The notes: generated from the sequence alone by a model not told the origin. Positions 1-7,535 are shown, counted from the first letter of the stretch. The stretch: DNA of 64,000 nucleotides from Chitinophagaceae bacterium (GCA_017307735.1 JAFKGR010000007.1:248001-312000), one strand, 5' to 3'. Made by a program: numbers and translations.

Positions 1-785
1 TTGGCCACACACTTGTAAATATTACTTTGTATTGTTGTACGGGATGGGTTTATTGCCTGTTGCCTGAGTTTACAGGACGGCCATGGAAGAGTGATAAAAT
101 TGTAGTCCTTTCATGGAATGCAACTTTTATTTTCATCCTCTTTGCATATTTCCATCACTTGTACATGGATTTTGCCCAGCCGGTAGCATTGCAGTATGCA
201 GGCCAGTTCATATCTTATCTAAGCGCGGTTCCTGCAACTGCAGTTACATTGTTTGGGCTTCTTGCTCAGTTGTATCACTCTAAGATTAAATGGAGCGCCG
301 TTCCACTTTCCTTTTTGGCTGGTGGCGCAGGATGGGCTATTGGAGGATTCGCTGCCGTAGTCGATTCAACAATCGCCGTCAATACGGTATTGCACAATAC
401 GACATGGGTTCCGGCACACTTTCATACATACATGCTGATGGGAGTTGTGTTTTTCATTTTTGGATTTATTTTTTACATATCACACACAAAAGAAGAATTG
501 GATAAAGACATCCTTGGTAGAGTGGGGTTATGGATATTTGCCATTTCAGGCCACAGTTTTATAGCTACTTTCTACCGTGGTGGTTTAAGGAGTATTCCAA
601 GAAGGTATTCAGATTATTCAGGTATTCCTATCGAACATGTTCATCAGACAGGTATGTTTCTCGCGTTTATGGCAGTGATATTTATTACCATAATTTTCGT
701 GGCGCTTGTCATCATTTATACAGCGCTCTTTAAGAAATTTGCGAAGCGAAGGCATGCGTTGGTGATGGAACCGGCGGCTGCCTGA
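1..785 (+). CDS. Heme-copper (ba3-like) cytochrome oxidase subunit I, C-terminal part
   Basis: Catalytic subunit of a terminal oxidase in the inner membrane. The frame is open to the left edge (first full codon at base 3), so about half of a normal 500-600 aa subunit is present, 260 codons. Visible hallmarks are the helix VII His-His pair that binds CuB (FHHLYMD), the helix X segment VPAHFHTYM with the high-spin and low-spin heme His ligands, and the RRYSDYSG loop near the C-terminus. The helix VI HPxVY cross-link motif would lie outside the window. The following SCO gene supports copper-site assembly. The subtype (B/ba3) is inferred from sequence flavour and is less certain than the superfamily. 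Confidence 0.9.
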   Translation, partial: GHTLVNITLYCCTGWVYCLLPEFTGRPWKSDKIVVLSWNATFIFILFAYFHHLYMDFAQPVALQYAGQFISYLSAVPATAVTLFGLLAQLYHSKIKWSAVPLSFLAGGAGWAIGGFAAVVDSTIAVNTVLHNTTWVPAHFHTYMLMGVVFFIFGFIFYISHTKEELDKDILGRVGLWIFAISGHSFIATFYRGGLRSIPRRYSDYSGIPIEHVHQTGMFLAFMAVIFITIIFVALVIIYTALFKKFAKRRHALVMEPAAA

Positions 786-829
786 AAACTCAACAGGTAT
801 TCTTTTCCGGAAAAGTAAAATTGATTAAG

Positions 830-1459
830 ATGAAAAAGATTTTGATTCCGGTTGTAGCATTTGTGATTTGCCTTACCGTGGTATGGAAATGGACGATGGG
901 ATTTTCATCCTTCACTGTTTTTACCTATACACTTGATAAAGCCGGAGAATTGCCCCGGACTTTTCCTGACATCCCATTGCTGAGCCAGGACAGCACTGTG
1001 TTTCATATTGCGGATGCACATAAATACACACTGGTCAATTTTGTTTACCTCAATTGTCCTTACGTATGCCACAAGGTGAATAATCAGATAGAACAGATAT
1101 ATCATTTGTTCGACAAATCTGTTGTCCCGTCTGAGTTGGGTTTTGTAACAGTAAGTTTCGATTTGAAGAATGACGGGGTAGATAAAATCAAAAAATACCG
1201 CAGCTATTTCGGAAATGACATCGGAGGCTGGACATTCGCAATACCGTATCAATCCACACAGGCCAATTTCGATCAGTTCCTGAAAAACATCGGCATTTGG
1301 AAATATTCAGTTTCTGCTACTGGTATTATTAATCATTCATTGTATTTATTCCTTATTTCTCCGGATAACAAAGTCGTTAAGGTGTTTGATCCTGCCAGAG
1401 ACAGTAATGGATTTATAGTAGAACAAATTAATGTGTGCATAAACGGAAAATCGATATAA
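830..1459 (+). CDS. SCO1/SenC family copper chaperone
   Basis: Membrane-anchored thioredoxin-fold protein that delivers copper to the oxidase CuA site. An N-terminal hydrophobic anchor (residues about 5-25) precedes the copper motif CPYVC (the SCO CxxxC). The third ligand His lies in INHSLYLF, followed by the family's hydrophobic strand. Length is 209 aa, normal for SCO. A TTG nine bases upstream is in frame, but the ATG at 830 is the more likely start. It lies 44 bp behind the oxidase subunit I gene, so it is probably co-transcribed with it. Confidence 0.88.
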   Translation: MKKILIPVVAFVICLTVVWKWTMGFSSFTVFTYTLDKAGELPRTFPDIPLLSQDSTVFHIADAHKYTLVNFVYLNCPYVCHKVNNQIEQIYHLFDKSVVPSELGFVTVSFDLKNDGVDKIKKYRSYFGNDIGGWTFAIPYQSTQANFDQFLKNIGIWKYSVSATGIINHSLYLFLISPDNKVVKVFDPARDSNGFIVEQINVCINGKSI

Positions 1460-2004
1460 TTTTTGTCCTGATAATCGCCCTCTTGTTTTGGATAATTTCT
1501 TTTCCGTTGAATGAGTGGTTTTCAGAAACAATGCCACGGCATCAGATAATGCAATTACCGGCCATGCTCGTGATCGGAATTATCACCGGTGCATGGTTTG
1601 CAAAAAGAATTCGCCTCGATATGTCATGGGGAATAACGGTTTTTATTTTTATAATGTTTTCCCTGATGTTCTGGATGCTCCCACATTCTGTGGATATGGC
1701 AGTGATCAATCCAGCTTTTAACCGGTTAATGCATTTAAATATTTTTATAGCCGGATTTTTTTTTATACCGGGATTAAGAGGAATGATTCTCGAAGTGAGA
1801 ATTCTTTTTCTTGGGATGATTGCAGCAATGGCCATTGCCACCGGGTATGCGCTGATGGTTTATGATATCCTTCTCTGCAGTGCTTTTGATGTGGTGCAAC
1901 AAAGAGAGACGGGAGTCAGGTTATTAATAATTGGATTGGCTTTGTTTGTGTTTGCGATATTTACTTTTTTCAAAAATATTGGAAGAGTGAAACCGGGGCA
2001 ATAA
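1435..2004 (+). CDS. Polytopic membrane protein in oxidase operon, unknown function
   Basis: A 189-aa protein with about six hydrophobic segments and little soluble sequence. I do not recognise the family. The best start is a GTG at 1435, inside the last 25 bases of the SCO gene, which implies translational coupling. No ATG lies near the front. A segment with LPHSVDM and RLMHLNIF carries two His residues at membrane borders. Its position behind oxidase subunit I and SCO suggests a role in oxidase assembly or copper handling, but that is inference from context only. A distant CtaG-like identity was considered and cannot be shown from sequence. Confidence 0.65.
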   Translation: MHKRKIDIIFVLIIALLFWIISFPLNEWFSETMPRHQIMQLPAMLVIGIITGAWFAKRIRLDMSWGITVFIFIMFSLMFWMLPHSVDMAVINPAFNRLMHLNIFIAGFFFIPGLRGMILEVRILFLGMIAAMAIATGYALMVYDILLCSAFDVVQQRETGVRLLIIGLALFVFAIFTFFKNIGRVKPGQ

Positions 2005-2110
2005 TACCTTCTATTGAAATTTTTTTTTCAATTTATTTTTGGGATCCCTGTCTGAAATTTTTCCAAAGTGTTTTTCCACCGTCCGCCACGGCGGATATGA
2101 GCTCTCAGGT
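2005..2110. repeat. Diverged partial copy of the tRNA-repeat unit with palindrome
   Basis: Bases 2076-2110 resemble bases 2172-2206 of the perfect repeat that follows (ccaccgtccgcc, then gatatgagctctc, then taaaat) but differ at several positions. A perfect palindrome, TCCGCC-AC-GGCGGA, lies at 2082-2095. The upstream 70 bases are AT-rich with no recognised gene. Confidence 0.5.
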
Positions 2111-2116
2111 AAAATA

Positions 2117-2143
2117 AAACCCTTGAAGAGTTTTCAAGGGTTT
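2117..2143 (-). terminator. Intrinsic terminator behind tRNA 3' fragment (repeat copy 1)
   Basis: Eleven-base perfect arms AAACCCTTGAA and TTCAAGGGTTT enclose a five-base loop. On the minus strand the stem is followed by TATTTT. The stem starts five bases after the ACTA end of the tRNA-like sequence, as expected for a tRNA terminator. Confidence 0.7.
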
Positions 2144-2214
2144 GAAGTTAGTTGCGAAGGGTGGGATCGAACCACCGTCCGCCGCGGCAGATATGAGCTC
2201 TCCGATAAAATAAA

Positions 2215-2242
2215 AAACCCTTGGGTTTTTTGCCAAGGGTTT
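2215..2242 (-). terminator. Second intrinsic terminator in repeat copy 1
   Basis: Ten-base arms AAACCCTTGG and CCAAGGGTTT with an eight-base loop, followed on the minus strand by TTTATTTTA. It lies directly behind the acceptor-only tRNA fragment at 2248-2259. Confidence 0.65.
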
Positions 2243-2268
2243 GAAGTTAGTTGCGAAGGGAGCCCATG

Positions 2269-2532
2269 CTAGGAATTGAGAAATTCTTCAACGATATTCC
2301 AAATGAATTTTCTACCTGAAGCAGATTTCAACTGTTTTTCTCTGTCAAGCGCCTTCTTTTTAGAATGAAAGACTTCAGTATAAACAACAATCCAGGGGCG
2401 AAAATGTTTAGTATAGCCCTTCGTAGCTAAAAGATTATGAGACTTAAATCGGTTTAAAAGATTAGAGGTGACGCCAATATAAATCTTTTGAAAGTTTATG
2501 GAGTACAAAGCATAAACAGTAAAAATTGGCAT
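2269..2532 (-). CDS. Small GIY-YIG nuclease family protein
   Basis: An 87-aa single-domain GIY-YIG protein of the UPF0213/YhbQ-like type. The motif is seen as VYALYS...KIYIGVT in the first 21 residues. After it come an Arg on the first helix (NRFKSH) and the conserved C-terminal run ALDREKQLKSASGRKF, including the metal-binding Glu. Such short proteins are common in Bacteroidota, often in several near-identical copies. Here the gene fills the 295 bases between two perfect 149-bp repeats made of tRNA fragments. That raises the possibility that it belongs to the duplicated unit. No second copy is present in the window. Confidence 0.85.
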   Translation of the reverse strand: MPIFTVYALYSINFQKIYIGVTSNLLNRFKSHNLLATKGYTKHFRPWIVVYTEVFHSKKKALDREKQLKSASGRKFIWNIVEEFLNS

Positions 2533-2560
2533 AAAGAAAGTTGGAGAATTATGAAAAATA

Positions 2561-2587
2561 AAACCCTTGAAGAGTTTTCAAGGGTTT
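2561..2587 (-). terminator. Intrinsic terminator behind tRNA 3' fragment (repeat copy 2)
   Basis: Same hairpin as at 2117-2143: 11-base arms, five-base loop, then TATTTTT on the minus strand. It lies directly behind the T-arm and acceptor fragment at 2593-2620. Confidence 0.7.
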
Positions 2588-2592
2588 GAAGT

Positions 2593-2649
2593 TAGTTGCG
2601 AAGGGTGGGATCGAACCACCGTCCGCCGCGGCAGATATGAGCTCTCCGA
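2593..2649 (-). pseudogene. 3' half of an initiator-type tRNA (T-arm and acceptor), disrupted anticodon arm
   Basis: On the minus strand the last 28 bases give a perfect T-arm (GGTGG-TTCGATC-CCACC) and acceptor strand CTTCGCA followed by ACTA. Upstream, TCGGAGAGCTCAT resembles the fMet anticodon region (GTCGGGCTCAT), but the 3' anticodon stem and variable loop are replaced by a TCTGCCGCGGCGGA near-palindrome. I find no good anticodon stem. The acceptor strand matches the 5' half at 2704-2731. The same fragment recurs inside repeat copy 1 at 2149-2205. Confidence 0.6.
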
Positions 2650-2658
2650 TAAAATAAA

Positions 2659-2686
2659 AAACCCTTGGGTTTTTTGCCAAGGGTTT
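2659..2686 (-). terminator. Intrinsic terminator behind the truncated initiator tRNA
   Basis: Ten-base arms AAACCCTTGG and CCAAGGGTTT with an eight-base loop, then a T-rich run on the minus strand. It begins five bases after the ACTA end of the chimeric tRNA at 2692-2731. Confidence 0.7.
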
Positions 2687-2691
2687 GAAGT

Positions 2692-2731
2692 TAGTTGCGA
2701 AGGCGACGAGCTACCGCTGCTCTACTTCGCG
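2692..2731 (-). pseudogene. Truncated initiator tRNA-fMet (5' half fused to acceptor 3' end)
   Basis: Reading the minus strand from 2731, the sequence starts CGCGAAG, followed by a D-arm (AGAGCAGCGGTAGCTC) and GTCG. That matches the 5' half of bacterial initiator tRNA. It then runs straight into CCTTCGCAACTA. The acceptor arms pair as CGCGAAG/CTTCGCA with a C1-A72 mismatch, the hallmark of initiator tRNA. The anticodon arm, variable loop and T-arm are absent, leaving about 40 nt. Promoter and terminator are both in place. Either this is a real deletion/recombination product or the perfect repeats caused an assembly collapse. Confidence 0.7.
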
Positions 2732-2741
2732 ATGTGGGGTG

Positions 2742-2773
2742 CAAATGTAAGTTGATAAAACCTGGCAGCCAAA
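2742..2773 (-). promoter_or_regulatory. Bacteroidota promoter of the initiator tRNA
   Basis: On the minus strand TTTG (2773-2770) is followed after 20 bases by TACATTTG (2749-2742). This matches the Bacteroidota -33/-7 consensus (TTTG, 19-21 bases, TAnnTTTG). The tRNA 5' end lies ten bases downstream. Confidence 0.7.
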
Positions 2774-2983
2774 TTTTAATCTGTTCTTAAGTCTGAGTTT
2801 ATAGATAATAAATTGGTAAAATATTTTGCCTGCATCTCTGGTTGATTTGAACCTGACTTATATCGACCATACTTCTTCGTGAAGCGAACCATCTGCATTA
2901 ACTTTGCAACCCCCAACCTGATAAATCAGAATAGAGAATTACAGGCGTTAAGAGGAATTTTTTTATCGCTGAAATAAAGAAAA
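2774..2983. other. Intergenic stretch with one promoter-like element
   Basis: AT-rich spacer with no open frame of note. TAACTTTG at 2899-2906 matches the Bacteroidota -7 element and could serve the thioesterase gene at 2984. No clear -33 TTG lies at the right distance. Confidence 0.4.
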
Positions 2984-3460
2984 ATGACAGAGGAAGTTTG
3001 GCACGTGCACGTTCAGCGTGTCTCCTACAAAGAAACCGATCAAATGCGGGTGGTACATCATGCAAATTATGTGAACTGGTTTGAGATTGGCCGGACTGAA
3101 TGGATGCGGGAAAGCGGATTGCCCTATAGCAAAGTGGAAAGTCTTGGATTGCTCCTGCCAGTATTGGACTTGCAGGTGAAATATTTCAAATCTGCATTCT
3201 ATGATGATTGTGTTGCTATTTATACAAGGTTAAATGCACTTTCGGCAATTCGCCTCGGATTCTATTATGAAGCAAGAAAAATTGAAAATAGAGAAATGAC
3301 TTTTCCTCAAAATACAGATACAATAGAAAAACCTGAAGGTGAACTCCTCGCTACAGGTAGCACCCAGCACATGTGGGTGAATGCAGAATGGAAACCAGTG
3401 AGGGTGCCTCAGAAGGCGCCGGAAATTTTCGCTTTGTTGAAAGAAAGGTATCGGTACTGA
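2984..3460 (+). CDS. Hotdog-fold acyl-CoA thioesterase (YbgC/4HBT family)
   Basis: Predicted cytosolic thioesterase of 158 aa acting on acyl-CoA or acyl-ACP. The 4HBT signature is clear: YKETDQMRVVHHANY holds the catalytic Asp and the HANY motif, followed by WFEIGRTEWMRESG on the hot-dog helix. The length is slightly above the usual 130-145 aa because of an insertion (FPQNTDTIEKPEG) in the second half. It lies 35 bp before a ketoacyl synthase and is followed by an acyl-CoA ligase in the same direction, so it probably acts on the same acyl chains. The exact substrate cannot be told. Confidence 0.88.
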   Translation: MTEEVWHVHVQRVSYKETDQMRVVHHANYVNWFEIGRTEWMRESGLPYSKVESLGLLLPVLDLQVKYFKSAFYDDCVAIYTRLNALSAIRLGFYYEARKIENREMTFPQNTDTIEKPEGELLATGSTQHMWVNAEWKPVRVPQKAPEIFALLKERYRY

Positions 3461-3495
3461 TTTAAGGGGAACAGAAAAATTTTGAATTGATAACC

Positions 3496-4761
3496 ATGAA
3501 AAACAAACCTACTATTGTGGTGACCGGAATGGGGGCGGTTAGTCCTTATGGAATAGGTGTCTCAACCTTCTGGGAAAATCTGATTGCCAACCGTTCTGCA
3601 GTGCGTACGACAGAAGATGAATATCTGAGAAGGTGGGCACCTGTGGGAGCACGGATTCCGGATTTTAAACCGGAAGAATTTTTAAATAAAAAATTAGTCA
3701 GGAATACTGATAAGTTTACACAGATTGCATTGATTGCGGCCGGTGAAGCGCTGAAAGATTCCGGAATTTTAGAAAGTGATGGCGATACTTTTTCGGCAGG
3801 AGTAAATACCGACAGAATCGGTACAGCTATTGGGTCTGCCTTTGGTGGCATTCAGTCGCTGGAAGAAGGAGCTTTTACACTTGCTTCAGAAAAAAGCAAC
3901 CGCGTTGGACCACGCATGATTTCCAAAGCCATCCCCAATGCAGCGGCGAGTACCATTGATATCCGCTATGGATTTCGCGGCCCATCAGTGACGTATGTTA
4001 CAGCCTGTGCGGCTTCAGCCAATGCTATCGGAGAATCGGAATATTGGTTCTGGCGGGACGATGTGGATTATGTGCTTGCCGGTGGAGTGGACAGTCTTTG
4101 GGCATCTGTTTTTCTTTCGGGATTGGGAGATGCGAAAGCCATGGCTACTACAGGTCCCGAAGATGCAACAATTTGGTCGCGCCCTTTTGACAAGAACCGC
4201 ACCGGAATGGTCATGGGAGAGGGTGCAGCATTGTTTGTTTTGGAAACCCTCGAACATGCGAAAGCACGCGGAGCGCACATTCATGCAGTGTTGGCAGGTT
4301 ATGGGGCATCAAACGATGCATATCACGATACCACACCGCATCCCGAAGGTATAAGCGCTGCTCTGGCTATTGAACGGGCTTTGCGATCCGCACAGATGAA
4401 ACCGGATGATATTGATTACATCAACGCCCACGCCACCAGCACTCAGGCAGGTGATATCGCTGAAACAAGAGCATTGCAAAAAATTTTTGGAGAGAAGTTA
4501 AATTCCATTCCCGTTAGTTCCATTAAAGGTGCAATTGGACATCTTTTGGGCGGCGCCGGTGCTATTGAAAGTGTTGCCTGCATCAAAGCAATCCAGGCTG
4601 GAATCATTCCGGCTACTCTTCACTGCACGGATCAGGATGAAATTTCTCCCCGCGACATAGTACCAAATCAAAGCAGAAAGGCTGCAATCAGAATTGCGAT
4701 GAGTGATTCATTTGGATTTGGCGGACAAAACGGAATTCTGATCTGGAAATCTGCTGAATGA
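3496..4761 (+). CDS. Beta-ketoacyl-ACP synthase II-like (KAS II)
   Basis: Condensing enzyme of fatty-acid or polyketide-type chain elongation, 421 aa. The complete Cys-His-His triad is visible: Cys in VTYVTACAASANAIGE, His in YINAHATSTQAGD, and His in IKGAIGHLLGGAGAIES. The GFGGQN segment closes the active site. I use the ATG at 3496 rather than the in-frame TTG at 3487. The thioesterase-KAS-ligase context lacks an ACP, KR or malonyltransferase. It may therefore be a second KAS outside the housekeeping fab cluster, serving a specialised lipid. Housekeeping FabF remains possible. Confidence 0.88.
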   Translation: MKNKPTIVVTGMGAVSPYGIGVSTFWENLIANRSAVRTTEDEYLRRWAPVGARIPDFKPEEFLNKKLVRNTDKFTQIALIAAGEALKDSGILESDGDTFSAGVNTDRIGTAIGSAFGGIQSLEEGAFTLASEKSNRVGPRMISKAIPNAAASTIDIRYGFRGPSVTYVTACAASANAIGESEYWFWRDDVDYVLAGGVDSLWASVFLSGLGDAKAMATTGPEDATIWSRPFDKNRTGMVMGEGAALFVLETLEHAKARGAHIHAVLAGYGASNDAYHDTTPHPEGISAALAIERALRSAQMKPDDIDYINAHATSTQAGDIAETRALQKIFGEKLNSIPVSSIKGAIGHLLGGAGAIESVACIKAIQAGIIPATLHCTDQDEISPRDIVPNQSRKAAIRIAMSDSFGFGGQNGILIWKSAE

Positions 4762-4808
4762 TTTTGTCGGAATAAATATTTTTTAAGTAAATCGTAAATA
4801 TATCTGAA

Positions 4809-6539
4809 TTGAAAAATATAGAAGAGGCTAAAATATGGTTGCCTTCTGTTGCTCAGCGAAGAGATCACCTAAACAAACTTTTTCCCGTCTGGACAGCGAA
4901 AACGCTGGCAGACCACTTCTTTCATCAGTGTGAATTTTATAGTGACAGGCCGCTTTTAATGATGCCCGGCAAGGTGGCTACCTATGGAGAAATATGGAAA
5001 CGTGCCCAGAAGATTGCGAAATCTTTTTTACATCTTGGTGTAAGAAGGGGAGATCATATTGCGGTTTTGATGGCTAATGACCCTGATTTTGTAGCGCTCT
5101 GGATTTCGATTTCAATGGTGGGAGGAATAATTGTTCCATTGAACACCCAATTAAAGGGAGAAGAATTGGAATACATGATCAGGCAATCCGATAGCAATTG
5201 GCTGATCCTTCATCAACAGGCCGGGAAGCAAAATCATGCGTTGACGATAAAAAATATTTTTGAAAAAATAAAAACCGAAGAGGGACATCAACTCAGGCAG
5301 GTTATTTGTATATCCAATGCGCAAGAGGTGATTCCGGAAAGTTTTTTGTCGTGGGATGATTTTGTAAATGAAGGTGAAAAGGTTTCCGAAGTGACACTTC
5401 ACAAACATTGGATGCAGGCAAAAGATCCCCATCAAACAGCCGCGATTATTTATACCTCCGGTTCAACAGGGCAACCTAAGGGAGTGATGCTGACCCACGA
5501 TATGATGTTGCGTTCGGGATTTGCAACCTGTCTCAGTCGTGCCTACGAAGATGGTCGCAGGGTATTTGCCCCACTTCCGCTTTATCATGTTTATTTTGTA
5601 GAGGAGGGGCTTTTTGCCGTTTCATTTGTTGGTGGTGCCATGATAACAAGTCTTGGTTTTTCTCCGTTGCAGTCTCTTGAGTTGATGAAGCAATATCGGG
5701 CCAATGATTTTCTTGCCGTACCGTCTATGTTGATTTCTGTTTTGAACCAAAAAGAAACACACCCTGTAAATCTGGATTCTTTGAATGCGCTGCTCTGTTG
5801 TGCCGCTCCATCGCCCGTGCCGCTTTGGAAAAGAGCTGTGAAAGAATTGGGAGTTTCGGAAATTGGAACCGGCTGTGGAGCCACAGAGGCTTCCTCAACG
5901 ACGATGTTGACGGAAATTGGAGATTCGCTTGAAGTTGTTTCATCCCGTGTGGGAAAGGTAAAATTTGCAGGTGTTGCCGGGCAGGAAGGATTTGGAAAAT
6001 ACAGTGTCAGGTATAAGACGGTAGATCCTGAAACTGGTGAAGATTTGCCGGAAGGATCCGTTGGTGAACTTGCCGTTATCGGAAATGTTGTTTCACATGG
6101 TTATTATAAAAAACCCGAAGAGACTGCCCATGCTCATACAAAAGATGGATGGTTAAGGAGCGGTGATCTGGGACGGATTGATGAGCAAGGTTACATTCAA
6201 TTATTGGGCAGGAGTAAAAATATTTACAAGGTATTGGGCGAAATGGTAGCACCAAAAGAAGTGGAAGATGTTATTTCACTTCATCCCGGTGTTGCGCAGG
6301 CGTATATTGTGGGTGTATCCGACCGCCTCACCACAGAGGCCGGAGCTGCGTTTATTGAATTGAAAGAAGGCATAGTTTGTACAAAGGAAGAAATCAGGAA
6401 GTGGTGTCAGGAACGGGTTGCAAGGTTTAAAGTTCCGCGCCATGTTTGGTTTGTACATTCAGATGAATGGCCTCTCACGGCGACAGGTAAAATACAGAAG
6501 TTTAAACTCAGGGAAATTGCCGGGAAAAAATTATCCTGA
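4809..6539 (+). CDS. Class I adenylate-forming acyl-CoA/acyl-ACP ligase
   Basis: Activates a carboxylic acid through an acyl-adenylate. It has 576 aa with the A3 phosphate loop AAIIYTSGSTGQPKGVMLTH, the aromatic/substrate region, the A8 hinge GWLRSGDLGRIDEQGY, the LLGRSKNIYKVLGE segment, and the catalytic Lys near the end (TATGKIQKFKLRE). The start is a TTG at 4809; no ATG is in frame near the front. It lies 47 bp behind the KAS gene. Medium/long-chain fatty acyl-CoA ligase is the most likely activity. Fatty acyl-AMP loading of an ACP is an alternative given the neighbour. Confidence 0.88.
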   Translation: MKNIEEAKIWLPSVAQRRDHLNKLFPVWTAKTLADHFFHQCEFYSDRPLLMMPGKVATYGEIWKRAQKIAKSFLHLGVRRGDHIAVLMANDPDFVALWISISMVGGIIVPLNTQLKGEELEYMIRQSDSNWLILHQQAGKQNHALTIKNIFEKIKTEEGHQLRQVICISNAQEVIPESFLSWDDFVNEGEKVSEVTLHKHWMQAKDPHQTAAIIYTSGSTGQPKGVMLTHDMMLRSGFATCLSRAYEDGRRVFAPLPLYHVYFVEEGLFAVSFVGGAMITSLGFSPLQSLELMKQYRANDFLAVPSMLISVLNQKETHPVNLDSLNALLCCAAPSPVPLWKRAVKELGVSEIGTGCGATEASSTTMLTEIGDSLEVVSSRVGKVKFAGVAGQEGFGKYSVRYKTVDPETGEDLPEGSVGELAVIGNVVSHGYYKKPEETAHAHTKDGWLRSGDLGRIDEQGYIQLLGRSKNIYKVLGEMVAPKEVEDVISLHPGVAQAYIVGVSDRLTTEAGAAFIELKEGIVCTKEEIRKWCQERVARFKVPRHVWFVHSDEWPLTATGKIQKFKLREIAGKKLS

Positions 6540-6753
6540 TTATAGGATTTCCCAGGGCATTAAATCGATGGAAGAATTGCATTTCTTTTTTAAAGCTGTA
6601 AATTTTTTTTACCTGGCATGCATTCGTGAAATAAAATAGATTCACCCTATGTTGAAAAAATGTATAAAATACTTTTAAACGAGAACCCAAATCATAAACC
6701 TTTGTGATATAACTATAAGATTAGTAAAAGTCATTAAACGGAAAGAATGCTTT

Positions 6754-7464
6754 TTAATTCTTGCTACTAACGTCACTGCTCCCGCTTTTTTCTATCTGGG
6801 TTTTCAATGGATTTCCTCTGTAATTGAAATCACTTGCACCGGAGGCTTTTACCTTTAAACTATTGGTAACGGTAACATCGGCATCCGAGGCTCCGGAAAT
6901 ATCTGCAATGCAACTCTCTGTTGACAATCCCGGGGATTTGAAATCACTTGCTCCGGAGCTATTCAACTGCAGTTCATTTGTTTTTCCGGATAACCTGGCC
7001 AATGATGCTCCGGTAAGTTTTACAATAAGACGATCTGCTTCCATATCTCCTTTCAGCTCGCTTGCGCCGGATAAATCTATATTCAACTGATCTCCCCTGA
7101 ATTTGTCTGTAAAGGTTACTACACTTGCACCTGACGCCTTTAATGAGTTCAAATTTGTATAGGCAACATACACTTTCATATTACCCGAATTCCTTATCCT
7201 GAATGATGGAGATTGATAATATATATGAAGTACGCCATTGGTTATTTCAGTTTTAATCGATGGAATATTTTCCGGTTTTGAATTGCTTACAGCTATCTGA
7301 TTTGAAGTCCCTTTCGTCAATACAACAACGATTGCATTACTTACTTCGATTGAAGAAAAAGATGATGTAACATTTCTGATTTCGGCATTGGGGTCGTTGA
7401 TAACGAATTGGGCGCGCAAACTTAAAAATGGCAATAGAAAGATCAGGGTGGCAAGTATTTTCAT
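6754..7464 (-). CDS. GIN-domain (DUF2807) secreted protein
   Basis: Predicted exported protein of 236 aa with an N-terminal signal peptide (MKILATLIFLLPFLSLRAQ). It consists of a right-handed beta-helix-like GIN domain, called putative auto-transporter adhesin head. Repeated SGAS/TGAS-type turns (KASGASVV, DLSGASEL, KLTGASLA, NSSGASDF, DISGASDA, KASGASDF) appear about every 18-20 residues, typical of the family. Function is unknown; cell-surface adhesion or envelope-stress roles are suggested for relatives. It is transcribed divergently from the thiamine-regulated TonB receptor and appears monocistronic. Confidence 0.85.
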   Translation of the reverse strand: MKILATLIFLLPFLSLRAQFVINDPNAEIRNVTSSFSSIEVSNAIVVVLTKGTSNQIAVSNSKPENIPSIKTEITNGVLHIYYQSPSFRIRNSGNMKVYVAYTNLNSLKASGASVVTFTDKFRGDQLNIDLSGASELKGDMEADRLIVKLTGASLARLSGKTNELQLNSSGASDFKSPGLSTESCIADISGASDADVTVTNSLKVKASGASDFNYRGNPLKTQIEKSGSSDVSSKN

Positions 7465-7517
7465 AAAAGATTTTTAACTGTAACGTGTGGCATGGAAATT
7501 AGTTACACAAATCTCTG

Positions 7518-7525
7518 TAACTTTG
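7518..7525 (+). promoter_or_regulatory. Promoter -7 element upstream of the TPP riboswitch
   Basis: TAACTTTG matches the Bacteroidota TAnnTTTG box. It lies about 12-15 bases before the start of the riboswitch fold, as expected for the leader transcript. No convincing -33 TTG is seen. Confidence 0.45.
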
Positions 7526-7535
7526 TAAAAATTTT

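Larger units (their letters stand above)
2111..2259. repeat. 149-bp direct repeat, copy 1
   Basis: Identical base for base to 2555-2703 (offset 444). Read on the minus strand it holds, in order: an acceptor 3' end (CCTTCGCAACTA), a hairpin terminator, an anticodon-like stretch containing GAGCTCAT, the 14-base near-palindrome at 2178-2191 (TCTGCCGCGGCGGA), a T-arm (GGTGG-TTCGATC-CCACC), a second acceptor end, and a second terminator. It is therefore made of pieces of an initiator-tRNA gene and its terminator. Confidence 0.9.
2555..2703. repeat. 149-bp direct repeat, copy 2
   Basis: Exact copy of 2111-2259. Its right edge (2692-2703, acceptor sequence) abuts the 5' half of an initiator tRNA at 2704-2731. 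The two copies plus the intervening GIY-YIG gene give a 444-bp period. Confidence 0.9.

Noticed and set aside
2039..2272. Open frame encoding FQGFEVSCEGWDRTTV-type peptide, repeated at 2567-2755
   Set aside because: It only translates tRNA fragments and terminators of the repeat, a well-known false protein.
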